Program-made: the position numbers and the translations under genes
Assembly: GCA_002371625.1 (NCBI GenBank)
Contig: DFFV01000015.1
Span: 1-28,959, forward strand
DNA length: 28,959 nt
Reading direction: 5' to 3'
From: Ruminococcus sp. UBA3767
GTDB lineage: Bacteria > Bacillota > Clostridia > Oscillospirales > Ruminococcaceae
The notes under the pieces: generated by a model
The model's database searches: none
The model's input: the letters and a program-made list of their open reading frames with translations, nothing else
What the model was told of the DNA's origin: nothing
Shown: piece by piece, positions 1 to 7,648 of the stretch
Position numbering within the stretch: the first letter of the stretch is position 1
Layout: the number at the start of each line of letters is the position of its first letter

Positions 1-338
1 AGGCTGACCAGATGTGCTTCCAGTGTGAAAAGGCTCTTGGTGAGTTCGGTGACAAGGTCGATGCTGCTGATAAGAGTGAGTGCGAGAGCAAGATAAATGA
101 CCTCAAGGAAGCTCTCAAGGGTACTGACATCGAGGCTATAAAGGCTAAGAACAAGGATCTTGAGGAGTGCTTCCAGAAGATCGCAACAAAGGTTTACCAG
201 CAGGCAGGCGCACAGGCTCAGGGCGCACAGGGATTTGATCCGAGCAGCATGGGCAACATGGGCGGCGCTGCACAGGACAATAGCTCTAATAACGGCGGAG
301 ATGACGTTGTTGACGCTGATTTCAAGGACGCTGACTAA
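1..338 (+). CDS. dnaK: Molecular chaperone DnaK (Hsp70), C-terminal fragment
   Basis: Partial gene cut by the window's left edge; the reading frame is open from base 3 to a TAA at 336-338, giving about 111 residues. Visible are the end of the helical lid (ADQMCFQCEKAL, like the ADQxxYQxEK segment of DnaK), then a Gly/Gln/Ala/Asn-rich disordered linker and the acidic end DDVVDADFKDAD, which matches the conserved DnaK tail that helps recruit co-chaperones. DnaK is the cytosolic ATP-driven Hsp70; the ATPase and substrate domains lie outside the window. dnaJ follows 110 bp downstream in the same direction, the standard Firmicutes order, which supports the assignment. Confidence 0.95.
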   Translation, partial: ADQMCFQCEKALGEFGDKVDAADKSECESKINDLKEALKGTDIEAIKAKNKDLEECFQKIATKVYQQAGAQAQGAQGFDPSSMGNMGGAAQDNSSNNGGDDVVDADFKDAD

Positions 339-348
339 AAAACTATAA

Positions 349-388
349 GCATTTCACCTCTGTCTGTGAGAGCAGGCAGAGGTAATGC
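349..388 (+). repeat. Hairpin between dnaK and dnaJ
   Basis: Imperfect inverted repeat in the 110-bp dnaK-dnaJ gap: arms GCATT-ACCTCTG-CTG and CAG-CAGAGGT-AATGC around a 6-nt loop, with small internal mismatches. No run of U follows, so it does not look like an intrinsic terminator. An mRNA-processing or stabilising hairpin that sets the DnaK:DnaJ ratio is a plausible role, but this is inference. Confidence 0.55.
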
Positions 389-448
389 TGTATGATAAGA
401 TAATTCAAGTAAGGAGAGTTTGCTCCATATAAAACGGAGTGATGATTT

Positions 449-1597
449 ATGGCAGATAAAAGAGATTATTATGAGGTGCTGGGTGTATCCAAAAGCGCTT
501 CGGAGGACGAAATAAAGAAAGCCTTTCGTAAAATGGCAAAACAGTACCACCCTGATCTTCACCCCGGAGATAAAGAGGCTGAGGAGAAGTTCAAGGAGGT
601 AAACGAGGCTTACGAGATACTTTCAAATCCCGATAAAAAGGCAAAGTATGACCAGTTCGGATTTGCAGGGGTAGATCCAAATTACGGCGCAGGCGCAGGC
701 GGTGCAGGCGGCTTTGGCGGCTTTGCTGATATGGGAGATATATTTGATTCTATCTTTGGCGGCTTCGGCTTCGGCGGCGGTTCAAGGGCTTCGGCTAATC
801 CTAATGCACCGCAGCGTGGCGACGATATAAGGGCAACAGCAAATATTGACTTTATGGAAGCCTGCAAGGGCAAGACCGTAAAGGTAAGAGTCAATAAAAC
901 TGTTGTTTGCGATGACTGTCACGGCAGCGGCGCAGCAGCAGGTTCTTCAACCAAGACCTGTCCTGACTGTAACGGTAAGGGACAAAGAGTCATCTCGCAG
1001 CAGTCGCTATTTGGCAGCGTAAGGCAGGTAGTTACCTGTAACAGATGTCACGGAAAGGGCAAGATAGTAGATACTCCGTGTCAGAAGTGCTCGGGCAAGG
1101 GCTTTGTCAAAAAGACCGAGGAGGTCGAGGTTAGTATCCCTGCAGGAATCGCAGACGGACAGATTGTTCGTATGGCAGGCGCTGGAAATGCGGGTATCAA
1201 CGGCGGTCCCGCAGGTGACCTTATGATAAGCATAAACGTCCGTCCCGATCCGATCTTTGAGCGTGACGGCTACGACGTATGGACGGAGATACCTGTAACC
1301 TTTACACAGGCTGCGCTCGGAGATGAGCTGACAGTTCCTACGGTTGACGGAAGAGTAACATATAAAATGCCCGAGGGAACACAGACGGGAACTGTTTTCC
1401 GTCTGAGAGGCAAGGGCATACAGAAAGTACACAGCACAAGCCACGGAGATCATTACGTCAGGATAGTGATCGAAGTGCCGAAGAATCTCTCAAAGGAGCA
1501 GAAAAAAATGCTCAAGGACTTTGACAAGACCATGAGCGAAAAGAACTATGCTAAGCGCAAGAGCTTCTTTGACAAGCTGAAAGAAAGATTCATATAA
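449..1597 (+). CDS. dnaJ: Co-chaperone DnaJ (Hsp40)
   Basis: 382-residue class I (type A) DnaJ of normal length, which stimulates the DnaK ATPase and delivers unfolded clients in the cytosol. Domains in order: J domain (about 1-70) with the HPD motif at 34-36; Gly/Phe-rich linker (about 78-112); cysteine-rich zinc-binding domain with four CxxCxGxG-type repeats (Cys pairs near 154/157, 171/174, 197/200 and 211/214); then the beta-sandwich substrate-binding and dimerisation region. The ATG is preceded by GGAG nine bases upstream. It follows dnaK and is closed by a strong terminator, so it is probably the last gene of a dnaK operon that begins outside the window. All key residues are present. 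Confidence 0.97.
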   Translation: MADKRDYYEVLGVSKSASEDEIKKAFRKMAKQYHPDLHPGDKEAEEKFKEVNEAYEILSNPDKKAKYDQFGFAGVDPNYGAGAGGAGGFGGFADMGDIFDSIFGGFGFGGGSRASANPNAPQRGDDIRATANIDFMEACKGKTVKVRVNKTVVCDDCHGSGAAAGSSTKTCPDCNGKGQRVISQQSLFGSVRQVVTCNRCHGKGKIVDTPCQKCSGKGFVKKTEEVEVSIPAGIADGQIVRMAGAGNAGINGGPAGDLMISINVRPDPIFERDGYDVWTEIPVTFTQAALGDELTVPTVDGRVTYKMPEGTQTGTVFRLRGKGIQKVHSTSHGDHYVRIVIEVPKNLSKEQKKMLKDFDKTMSEKNYAKRKSFFDKLKERFI

Positions 1598-1607
1598 TAA
1601 AAATAAA

Positions 1608-1651
1608 AACAGAGGGAATGCGAGGCAAAAGCACACCCTCTGTTATTTTTT
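1608..1651 (+). terminator. Terminator after dnaJ, probably bidirectional
   Basis: Nine-base stem AACAGAGGG / CCCTCTGTT around a 19-nt loop, followed by ATTTTTT. The opposite strand also has a T-rich tail after the stem (TTTTTATTTTT), so it can also stop the minus-strand transcript arriving from the tetR unit. Confidence 0.8.
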
Positions 1652-1762
1652 CCGGCCGACATTCTCCCCCATATTTTTTGGCAAATCAAAGCTAATGTGT
1701 CCCCAAGCCTCTGACACCCCAAATGTGTCGCCATAGTTTTTTTGAGTCGGTCAGAACTGATG

Positions 1763-1951
1763 TCATATTTTATTGTCGCTCTCAAAATCCCTTCTGCCTT
1801 TTCTTGCGAATGCAATAATTATGCAAACAGCCATTAAAAGCGCAGCTATCATCGTTACAATATCGTTGTCTGCAATAAACCCCAGTACAGTCAGCATTAT
1901 TGTAATAAATAGCAGGGATCCGAATACGATGTCATTTTTAAACTCTTTCAT
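1763..1951 (-). CDS. Small two-helix membrane protein, unknown function
   Basis: 62-residue protein with two hydrophobic segments (about residues 8-26 and 29-47) separated by a short acidic turn and ending in a charged tail (ARKGRRDFESDNKI). I do not recognise a family. The start is supported by GGGGAGAAAA just upstream of the ATG. It lies 39 bp downstream of the TetR-type regulator on the same strand with no promoter between them, so the two are probably co-transcribed. The regulator may therefore control its own level together with this membrane protein, perhaps a small transport accessory or stress peptide; that function is a guess. Confidence 0.6.
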   Translation of the reverse strand: MKEFKNDIVFGSLLFITIMLTVLGFIADNDIVTMIAALLMAVCIIIAFARKGRRDFESDNKI

Positions 1952-1977
1952 TTTTCTCCCCGTATTCTTAATGCACG

Positions 1978-2014
1978 CTTGTTAAACGCTTTACCCCGGC
2001 GTTTTGTTAACAAG
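1978..2014 (-). repeat. Inverted repeat across the tetR stop codon
   Basis: CTTGTTAAACGC (1978-1989) is mirrored by GCGTTTTGTTAACAAG (1999-2014), a near-perfect repeat with a 3-4-base insertion in one arm. It spans the TAA of the TetR gene and could form an mRNA hairpin between it and the small membrane-protein gene. There is no clear U-tract; its role is unknown. Confidence 0.4.
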
Positions 2015-2623
2015 CTCCGTAAATATCTTATCTCTGTCAAATTCACCTTTTGCAAAGCCGGGTATTTCTTTATACGACTTGCAAAGTGAAAGGCTTATCT
2101 CGGTAAGTATACCGCTTATCTGCTCATCGCTGAAAGGGCAGTCGTTGGTGACTATCAGCGTTGCAAAGCTGAGTGTCATCAGCCACAGGTTCCTGTAATA
2201 GCAGCTCGCTGTAAATCTGTCCATTCCATAGATCTTCATTATCGAATCTATCACGAGGTCAAGCGTTTTTTCAAACTCATTCATCGCACTTGAACCCGAA
2301 AGCTCAGGCTCGGTCATGAAAAGCAGCTTGAAAAGCTCAGGCTCTTTTCTTGCAAGAGAGAGAAAGCTGCGGCCTATTCCCAGAAAGGGTATCTTCTCTT
2401 TAAGCCCCCGCTGGATATAATCGTGGTAAACACCTCTTGCATAGATAAGGACATCTCCCTTGAGTTCATCTATTGAGCTGTAATAGGAGAATAGCGGGTG
2501 AGTTGAAATGCCAAGCCCCGAAGCTACGCTTCTTGCGGTGATCGCACCGAAGCCCTTTCTTCTTGTGATCTCCACAGCTGTATCTATTATCTGCTGTTTT
2601 GTAACTACCTTTTTCGGAGGCAT
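1991..2623 (-). CDS. TetR/AcrR family transcriptional regulator
   Basis: 210-residue one-component regulator. Residues about 8-55 form the TetR helix-turn-helix: QQIIDTAVEITRRKGFGAIT, then ARSVASGLGISTHPLFSYYSS, with the recognition-helix segment ending in FSYYSSIDEL where most family members have YxxFxxK(D/E)xL. The rest is a helical ligand and dimerisation domain with no recognisable ligand signature. AAAGGAAG lies upstream of the ATG. It is preceded by a consensus promoter overlapping the leader with two adjacent palindromes, the usual sign of autoregulation, and is followed by a small membrane-protein gene. The ligand is unknown. It is unlikely to control the neighbouring metal ATPase, which has its own sensor. 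Confidence 0.88.
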   Translation of the reverse strand: MPPKKVVTKQQIIDTAVEITRRKGFGAITARSVASGLGISTHPLFSYYSSIDELKGDVLIYARGVYHDYIQRGLKEKIPFLGIGRSFLSLARKEPELFKLLFMTEPELSGSSAMNEFEKTLDLVIDSIMKIYGMDRFTASCYYRNLWLMTLSFATLIVTNDCPFSDEQISGILTEISLSLCKSYKEIPGFAKGEFDRDKIFTELVNKTPG

Positions 2624-2650
2624 CCTTTACTTCCTTTCGGTCCTGCCTGA

Positions 2651-2679
2651 GTAACATTTGTTTCGTAACACTTGTTACG
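2651..2679 (-). promoter_or_regulatory. Tandem operator for the TetR-type regulator
   Basis: Two 14-bp sites abut in the tetR leader. The promoter-proximal one (2665-2678) is a palindrome with GTAACA/TGTTAC arms and a 2-bp centre, extended to 7-bp arms by the outer C/G pair (2664, 2679). The second (2651-2664) reads GAAACAAATGTTAC on the minus strand and differs at two positions. They lie just downstream of the -10 box, where bound repressor would block transcription. Confidence 0.65.
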
Positions 2680-2689
2680 GTTCAATGAG

Positions 2690-2718
2690 ATTATAGCACT
2701 TTTATTATCTTGTGTCAA
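2690..2718 (-). promoter_or_regulatory. Sigma-A promoter of the tetR unit
   Basis: On the minus strand TTGACA (2713-2718) and TATAAT (2690-2695) are both perfect consensus and separated by exactly 17 bp. The start point would fall a few bases before the tandem operator. Confidence 0.88.
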
Positions 2719-2764
2719 GATGACTTGAATAATTCTCGTAATATATTTTATGAATTTTTTGTTA

Positions 2765-4948
2765 TCATGCCTTTGAGCATCTCATAGCGTTGAGTATAGC
2801 AAGCAGTGCAACTCCCACATCTGCAAAAACAGCCATCCACATACCTGCCAGCCCAAGCGCACCGAGCAGCATAACAAGGAACTTTACACCAAGCGCAAAA
2901 ACAATGTTTTCCTTAACTATGCGCATAGTTTTTCTTGCGGCTGCAACAGCCTTTGGAATACTTTCAACACTGTCGTTCATAAGAACTATGTCGGCGGCTT
3001 CAATAGCAATATCCGAGCCGAGTCCGCCCATAGCAAAGCCAACATCAGCCCTTGCGATAACAGGCGCATCGTTTATACCGTCGCCTGCAAACCCGACAGG
3101 AGTACCGCCTGATGCTTTCATAAGCTCCTCGACCTTTGTGACTTTATCCTGAGGCAGCAGCGAGGAGTGGTAATTTTTAATGCCCAGCTTTTCAGCTGCT
3201 GCGGCTGCTGCCTGCTCCTTGTCGCCCGTGAGCATTACAGTGTCAACACCCAGCTGTGTCAGCTGAGCAACTGCCTGCCTTGCATTTTCCTTTATCTCGT
3301 CACCGAGAGTAATATATCCGCAGTATTCACCGTCACAGGAAACATATACCGAGGTAGAGCTGCTTTGCGCCTGAGGAACGCTGATACCCATATCAACAAG
3401 GTATTCACGCTTAGCGCATATCAGCTTTTTGCCGTTGTAATCACATTCAACACCGCAGCCGGATATTTCCGATGCATTGCTTATCTCACCCGGTGCGAAT
3501 GTCTTTCCGCAGTGCTTAACGATAGATAAAGCTATCGGGTGATTTGAGACCGATTCGGCAGCAGCGGCATATTCAAGCAGCAGCTGCTGAGAAATTCCGC
3601 TTGGAACAATGCTTTCTACCGAGAATTCGCCCTTTGTAAGCGTTCCTGTCTTGTCAACTGCGATAGCCGTGCACTTTGAAAGTGCCTCTATCGCTTTTGC
3701 GCCTTTAACGAGGATACCCTGCTTTGAAGCACCGCCGATACCTGCAAAAAATCCGAGAGGTATGGATATAACAAGCGCACACGGACAGGATATTACCAGG
3801 AACAAAAGCCCTCTGTAAAGCCATTTGGTGAACTGTGAAAAGCCTAAAAACAGGCAGGGAACTACCGTGAGCAGCACAGCGCAGGCAACAACTGCAGGCG
3901 TGTAAACTCTCGCAAAGCGTGTGATGAATTTTTCCGTTTCCGCTTTTTTCTCCGAGGCGTTTTCTACCAGCTGCATTATCCTTGCTACCGAGCTTTCCTT
4001 AAACGGAGCAGAAACTCTGACTTTTATAACTCCGTCAAGGTCGGTGCATCCGCTGAGCACGCTTTTGCCCTTGCTTATGCTAACGGGCAGGAATTCTCCC
4101 GTAACTGCTGAGGTATCAAGCTGGCAGGAGCCTTCGACAACTTCGCCGTCAAGCGCAAGCCTTTCTCCTGCACGCACTACCATAATGTCGCCTGTTTCTA
4201 CCTGCTCGGGTGCAACAGTCAGCTCTTTGCCGTCACGGATTATCCTTGCATATTCGGGCTTCAGTTCAAGCAGCTTGGTGACAGACTTCCTCGACCTTTC
4301 CACTGCAATGTCCTGCAAAAGCTCGCCCACCTGGAAAAACAGCATTACCGCAGCAGCTTCATCAAAGTAACCAAGCGCAACAGCGCCTATCGTTGCAATG
4401 AACATAAGCAGCATTTCGTCAAATGCTTCTCCGTGTACCAGGTTTCTCAGCGCCGAAAGCACAACATCGTAGCCTGCTATCACATAAGCGCACAGCGAAA
4501 GCACCATTGAAGGCACCTTGTAGGGAAGTATCATTCCCATCGCATAGAGAACGCCTGCAATGATAAACCTTGCAATATCAAAAGTGTGGCTCTCGCCTTT
4601 GCCGTGAGAGTGGGAATGTTCATGCCCGTGCTCATGGGAATGACTGTGTTCATGCTCATGTTCGTGGTCATCGCAGTGGCAATGCTCATGCTCGTGGTGA
4701 TGCTCGTGATGCTCCTTTTGCTCATAGTCAAGCACCTCAACGTCAGGTTCGAGCTTGCCGACTATCATTTTAACGCTTGAATCAATGCTTTCACGGCTGT
4801 GCTCCTCACTGTGATGAACTATCAGCTTTTTTCTCATAAAGTCCATGTCAGCCGATTCCACTATCTCAAGATCACCTACACGCAGAGCGATTTTCTGTGC
4901 GCAGTTCGGGCAGTCAAGCCCCTTCAGCCAATAGATCGTTTTGGTCAT
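2765..4948 (-). CDS. cadA: Heavy-metal (Zn/Cd/Pb-type) translocating P1B-ATPase
   Basis: About 727 residues from the ATG at 4946-4948. Domains: N-terminal heavy-metal-associated domain with GLDCPNC (Cys13 and Cys16); a His-rich linker of roughly 40 residues packed with HEH/HSH repeats (about 80-125); transmembrane helices; the ion-path motif SCPCAL (CPC 388-390); phosphorylation motif DKTGTLT with Asp432; SNHPIA in the nucleotide domain; and GDGINDAP of the hinge. These are the P1B-2 hallmarks of ATP-driven efflux of Zn, Cd or Pb from the cytosol. A GTG at 4955-4957 is also possible, but only 3 bases separate it from AAAGGA, whereas the ATG has GGTGG at 5 bases. A CadC/SmtB-type sensor gene lies 50 bp upstream in the same operon. 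Exact metal preference cannot be read from sequence. Confidence 0.95.
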   Translation of the reverse strand: MTKTIYWLKGLDCPNCAQKIALRVGDLEIVESADMDFMRKKLIVHHSEEHSRESIDSSVKMIVGKLEPDVEVLDYEQKEHHEHHHEHEHCHCDDHEHEHEHSHSHEHGHEHSHSHGKGESHTFDIARFIIAGVLYAMGMILPYKVPSMVLSLCAYVIAGYDVVLSALRNLVHGEAFDEMLLMFIATIGAVALGYFDEAAAVMLFFQVGELLQDIAVERSRKSVTKLLELKPEYARIIRDGKELTVAPEQVETGDIMVVRAGERLALDGEVVEGSCQLDTSAVTGEFLPVSISKGKSVLSGCTDLDGVIKVRVSAPFKESSVARIMQLVENASEKKAETEKFITRFARVYTPAVVACAVLLTVVPCLFLGFSQFTKWLYRGLLFLVISCPCALVISIPLGFFAGIGGASKQGILVKGAKAIEALSKCTAIAVDKTGTLTKGEFSVESIVPSGISQQLLLEYAAAAESVSNHPIALSIVKHCGKTFAPGEISNASEISGCGVECDYNGKKLICAKREYLVDMGISVPQAQSSSTSVYVSCDGEYCGYITLGDEIKENARQAVAQLTQLGVDTVMLTGDKEQAAAAAAEKLGIKNYHSSLLPQDKVTKVEELMKASGGTPVGFAGDGINDAPVIARADVGFAMGGLGSDIAIEAADIVLMNDSVESIPKAVAAARKTMRIVKENIVFALGVKFLVMLLGALGLAGMWMAVFADVGVALLAILNAMRCSKA

Positions 4949-4998
4949 TGTAACCACCGATCCTTTCTAATCATGAAATTACAACTATCTTTATAAAC

Positions 4999-5358
4999 TT
5001 ATTCGCTTATGTGCTCCATACCCATACTCAGTATCGTCGCAACGTGCTCATCGGAAACCGAATACATAACCGTTTTGCCGTGCCTGCGGTATTTAACGAG
5101 GCGAGCCTGCTTTAAAACTCTCAGCTGGTGCGATACTGCCGACTGAGATGTCCCGACAAGCTCGGCTATGTCGCAAACGCACATCTCGTCGTCAAGTATA
5201 GAGTACAGTATCTTTACCCTCGTTGAATCGCTGAGCATTTTGAACAGCTCAGCCAGCTCGTAGACTTCCTCATCAACAGGCATAACGTCCATAAGACGCT
5301 CGACCTTTTCAATGTTTTCTCCTCCACATATCGAATGATCGTGCTTATCCTTTTCCAT
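4999..5358 (-). CDS. ArsR/SmtB-family metal-sensing repressor (CadC-like)
   Basis: 119 residues from the ATG at 5356-5358, chosen because GAGGAGG lies 6 bases upstream; the frame stays open further upstream, but that part contains the promoter and operator. Winged helix-turn-helix: FKMLSDSTRVKILYSI, then TSQSAVSHQLRVLKQARLV and the wing RRHGKTVMYSVSD. Two classical metal sites are visible: an alpha-3 site, CVC (Cys60, Cys62) with N-terminal His6, His8 and Cys11, and an alpha-5 site, Asp103-x-His105 with His116 and Glu119. Metal binding would release it from the upstream palindrome and induce the ATPase gene that follows. Zn, Cd or Pb response is inferred from CadC and SmtB/CzrA precedents. 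Confidence 0.93.
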   Translation of the reverse strand: MEKDKHDHSICGGENIEKVERLMDVMPVDEEVYELAELFKMLSDSTRVKILYSILDDEMCVCDIAELVGTSQSAVSHQLRVLKQARLVKYRRHGKTVMYSVSDEHVATILSMGMEHISE

Positions 5359-5411
5359 AATATCCTCCTCAGCAAAAGGGGAGCTGCCCCTGTTATCTTT
5401 ATTTTTAATTG

Positions 5412-5437
5412 AACGTATGAATATCTGTTCATACGTT
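5412..5437 (-). promoter_or_regulatory. 26-bp perfect palindromic operator of the metal sensor
   Basis: Ten-base arms AACGTATGAA and TTCATACGTT match perfectly around a 6-bp centre. The core TGAA-N6-TTCA is the recognised ArsR/SmtB/CzrA half-site geometry. It begins immediately downstream of the -10 box of the sensor/ATPase promoter, at the expected start point, so a bound repressor would block initiation. Confidence 0.85.
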
Positions 5438-5465
5438 ATTATATCACATTGTACATATAATTCAA
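5438..5465 (-). promoter_or_regulatory. Promoter of the metal-sensor/ATPase operon
   Basis: Minus strand: TTGAAT (5460-5465), a 16-bp spacer and a perfect TATAAT (5438-5443), with TGTGA directly before the -10 (extended -10 element). It abuts the palindromic operator. Confidence 0.8.
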
Positions 5466-5551
5466 TGTACATTTTGTGAATTTTTCTTGAGTAAGCATGG
5501 CTTTGCTAACAGCTGTCTGTGAGCATTTTTTATAAAATTCAGAAAAAGCTA

Positions 5552-5581
5552 TTTACAAATGTAGTGCTTGTGTGCTATAAT
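5552..5581 (+). promoter_or_regulatory. Promoter of the topoisomerase operon
   Basis: TTTACA (5552-5557), an 18-bp spacer and TATAAT (5576-5581), with TGTGC before the -10. It lies upstream of the ATG at 5624, which supports that start over earlier in-frame ATGs. Confidence 0.75.
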
Positions 5582-5623
5582 AATTCTAAATATGGTATAT
5601 TACTTATGAAGAAGGGTAGTTTA

Positions 5624-7609
5624 ATGGCAAAAAAACAGAATTATACAAATGATGACATCTTTGCGCTCAAGGGCGCTGACAGAGTAAGAAAGCGCCCTGC
5701 GGTAATTTTTGGCTCTGACGGGCTTGACGGCTGTGAGCACTCGGTCTTTGAGATACTTTCAAACTCGATAGACGAGGCGAGAAACGGCTATGGCAAAAAG
5801 ATAGTACTGACAAAGTTCAACGATGATTCTATCGAGGTCGAGGACTTCGGCAGAGGCTGTCCCGTTGACTACAACCAGCGTGAAAAGCGTTATAACTGGG
5901 AGCTTGTTTACTGCGAGCTTTATGCAGGCGGTAAGTATAACACCAACGACGGCGAAAACTATGAGTTCTCACTCGGTCTAAACGGACTTGGTGCGTGCGC
6001 TACGCAGTACGCATCCGAGTTTATGGATGTTGAGGTCTGCCGTGACGGACAAAAGTATTCTCTGCACTTTGAAAAGGGAAACAATGTGGGCGGTCTTAAA
6101 AAGGAGCCCTGCACTAAAAAATTCAAAACCGGCACAAAGACACGCTGGCGTCCCGACCTTGACGTTTTCACGGATATAGCTATACCCAAGGAATACTTTG
6201 AGGACGTTCTGAAAAAGCAGGCTGTGGTCAATCCTCAGGTCGAATTTGTACTTCGCTATCAGCGTGAGAACGGCTCTTTTGAGGAGCAGACTTTTGTTTA
6301 TGAAAACGGCATAGCTGATTACGTTGCCGAGATAGCAAACGATACCAACATGACCTCGGTGCAGTATTGTACCGCCGACAGAGTCGGACGTGACAGAGAG
6401 GATAAGGACGACTACAAGGTCAAGCTGTGTGTTGCTTTCACTTTCTCAAACAAGGTCAAAAGGCTGGAATATTTCCATAACTCCAGCTTCCTTGAGCATG
6501 GCGGTTCGCCCGAGGACGCTGTAAAGAGCGCATTCACATCGCAGATAAATGCGTACCTAAAAAACAATAACAAGTACCTCAAAAACGAAAAGCCTATCAC
6601 TTTCCCCGATATCGAGGATTGCCTTGTGCTTGTTTCAAGCTCCTTCTCTACGCAGACATCTTATGCAAACCAGACCAAAAAGGCTATTACCAACAAGTTC
6701 ATAAAGGAATCTATGACAGAGTTTCTCAAGCACCAGCTGGAGATATATTTTATAGAGAATCCCGATGAGGCGCTCAAAATTGCCGAGCAGGTAATGATAA
6801 ACAAGCGCAGCCGTGAGTCTGCTGAAAAAACAAGGCTCAATGTCGTAAAGAACCTCACCGGCAAAATGGACCTTGCAAATCAGGTAGAAAAATTCGTTGA
6901 CTGCCGCTCAAAAGACCTCTCGCAGAGAGAACTTTATATCGTGGAGGGTGACTCTGCGCTGGGTTCCGTTAAAATGGCAAGGAACGCTGAATTCCAGGCA
7001 GTTATCCCTGTAAGAGGAAAGATACTCAACTGCCTTAAAGCCGACTATGATAAGATATTCAAAAACGAGATAATCGTTGACCTTATAAAAGTTCTCGGCT
7101 GCGGCGTTGAGGTTAAAACCGGCAAGAACAAGGAATTTTCGCTGTTCTCGCTTGATAACCTGCGCTGGAATAAGATAGTTATCTGTACCGATGCCGATGT
7201 AGACGGCTTCCAGATAAGAACGCTGATACTGACCATGCTTTACAGGCTCACCCCGACACTTATCGAAAAGGGCTACGTTTATATCGCAGAATCACCGCTG
7301 TTTGAAATAACTACTGCCGACAGGACATATTTTGCTTACGATGAGCCCGAAAAGGCAAAGATAATGCAGATGATAGGCAATAAAAAGTGCACTGTACAGC
7401 GCTCAAAAGGACTTGGTGAGAACGAGCCCGAAATGATGAGCCTTACTACTATGGATCCAGCCACAAGACGACTTATAAAGGTCTGCCCCGATGATATCGA
7501 GATGACTCAGTGGATGTTCGATATGCTGCTGGGCGATGACCTTGCAGGCAGAAAAGAGTTTATCACCAATAACGGTATCGACTATCTAGAAATGGCTGAT
7601 ATCTCTTGA
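5624..7609 (+). CDS. Type IIA DNA topoisomerase subunit B (ParE/GyrB-like paralogue)
   Basis: 661 residues from the ATG at 5624, with AAGGGTAG seven bases upstream. It is the ATPase subunit of a two-gene topoisomerase. Motifs in order: GHKL/Bergerat ATP site with EILSNSIDEA (about 43-52), DFGRGCP (about 74-80) and the glycine-rich lid GLNGLGA (about 118-124); transducer domain; TOPRIM domain with EGDSALGS (Glu441; canonical EGDSAGGS), DADVDG (Asp523, Asp525, Asp527) and KGLGE, then TTMDPATR. Metal-binding and ATP residues are intact, so it should be active. The lid and TOPRIM loops differ from textbook GyrB, marking a divergent paralogue rather than the main gyrase. The A subunit starts 39 bp downstream. 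With its partner it would relax or decatenate DNA; which activity dominates cannot be told. Confidence 0.93.
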   Translation: MAKKQNYTNDDIFALKGADRVRKRPAVIFGSDGLDGCEHSVFEILSNSIDEARNGYGKKIVLTKFNDDSIEVEDFGRGCPVDYNQREKRYNWELVYCELYAGGKYNTNDGENYEFSLGLNGLGACATQYASEFMDVEVCRDGQKYSLHFEKGNNVGGLKKEPCTKKFKTGTKTRWRPDLDVFTDIAIPKEYFEDVLKKQAVVNPQVEFVLRYQRENGSFEEQTFVYENGIADYVAEIANDTNMTSVQYCTADRVGRDREDKDDYKVKLCVAFTFSNKVKRLEYFHNSSFLEHGGSPEDAVKSAFTSQINAYLKNNNKYLKNEKPITFPDIEDCLVLVSSSFSTQTSYANQTKKAITNKFIKESMTEFLKHQLEIYFIENPDEALKIAEQVMINKRSRESAEKTRLNVVKNLTGKMDLANQVEKFVDCRSKDLSQRELYIVEGDSALGSVKMARNAEFQAVIPVRGKILNCLKADYDKIFKNEIIVDLIKVLGCGVEVKTGKNKEFSLFSLDNLRWNKIVICTDADVDGFQIRTLILTMLYRLTPTLIEKGYVYIAESPLFEITTADRTYFAYDEPEKAKIMQMIGNKKCTVQRSKGLGENEPEMMSLTTMDPATRRLIKVCPDDIEMTQWMFDMLLGDDLAGRKEFITNNGIDYLEMADIS

Positions 7610-7648
7610 TTTGAATAGTTTAGCACTAAACCCGAAAGGACAGATTAT

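Noticed and set aside
1651..1762. Non-coding stretch with two AATGTGTC copies as a possible small RNA or operator
   Set aside because: Short, with no promoter, stem or terminator of its own.
5377..5391. AGGGG / CCCCT hairpin in the metal-sensor leader as an attenuator
   Set aside because: Only five base pairs, followed on the minus strand by just TTTTG and immediately by the ribosome site; too weak to call.
5519..5623. Earlier ATG that would add 35 residues to the topoisomerase B subunit
   Set aside because: That stretch contains a good promoter (5552-5581), and the added residues do not match the family.
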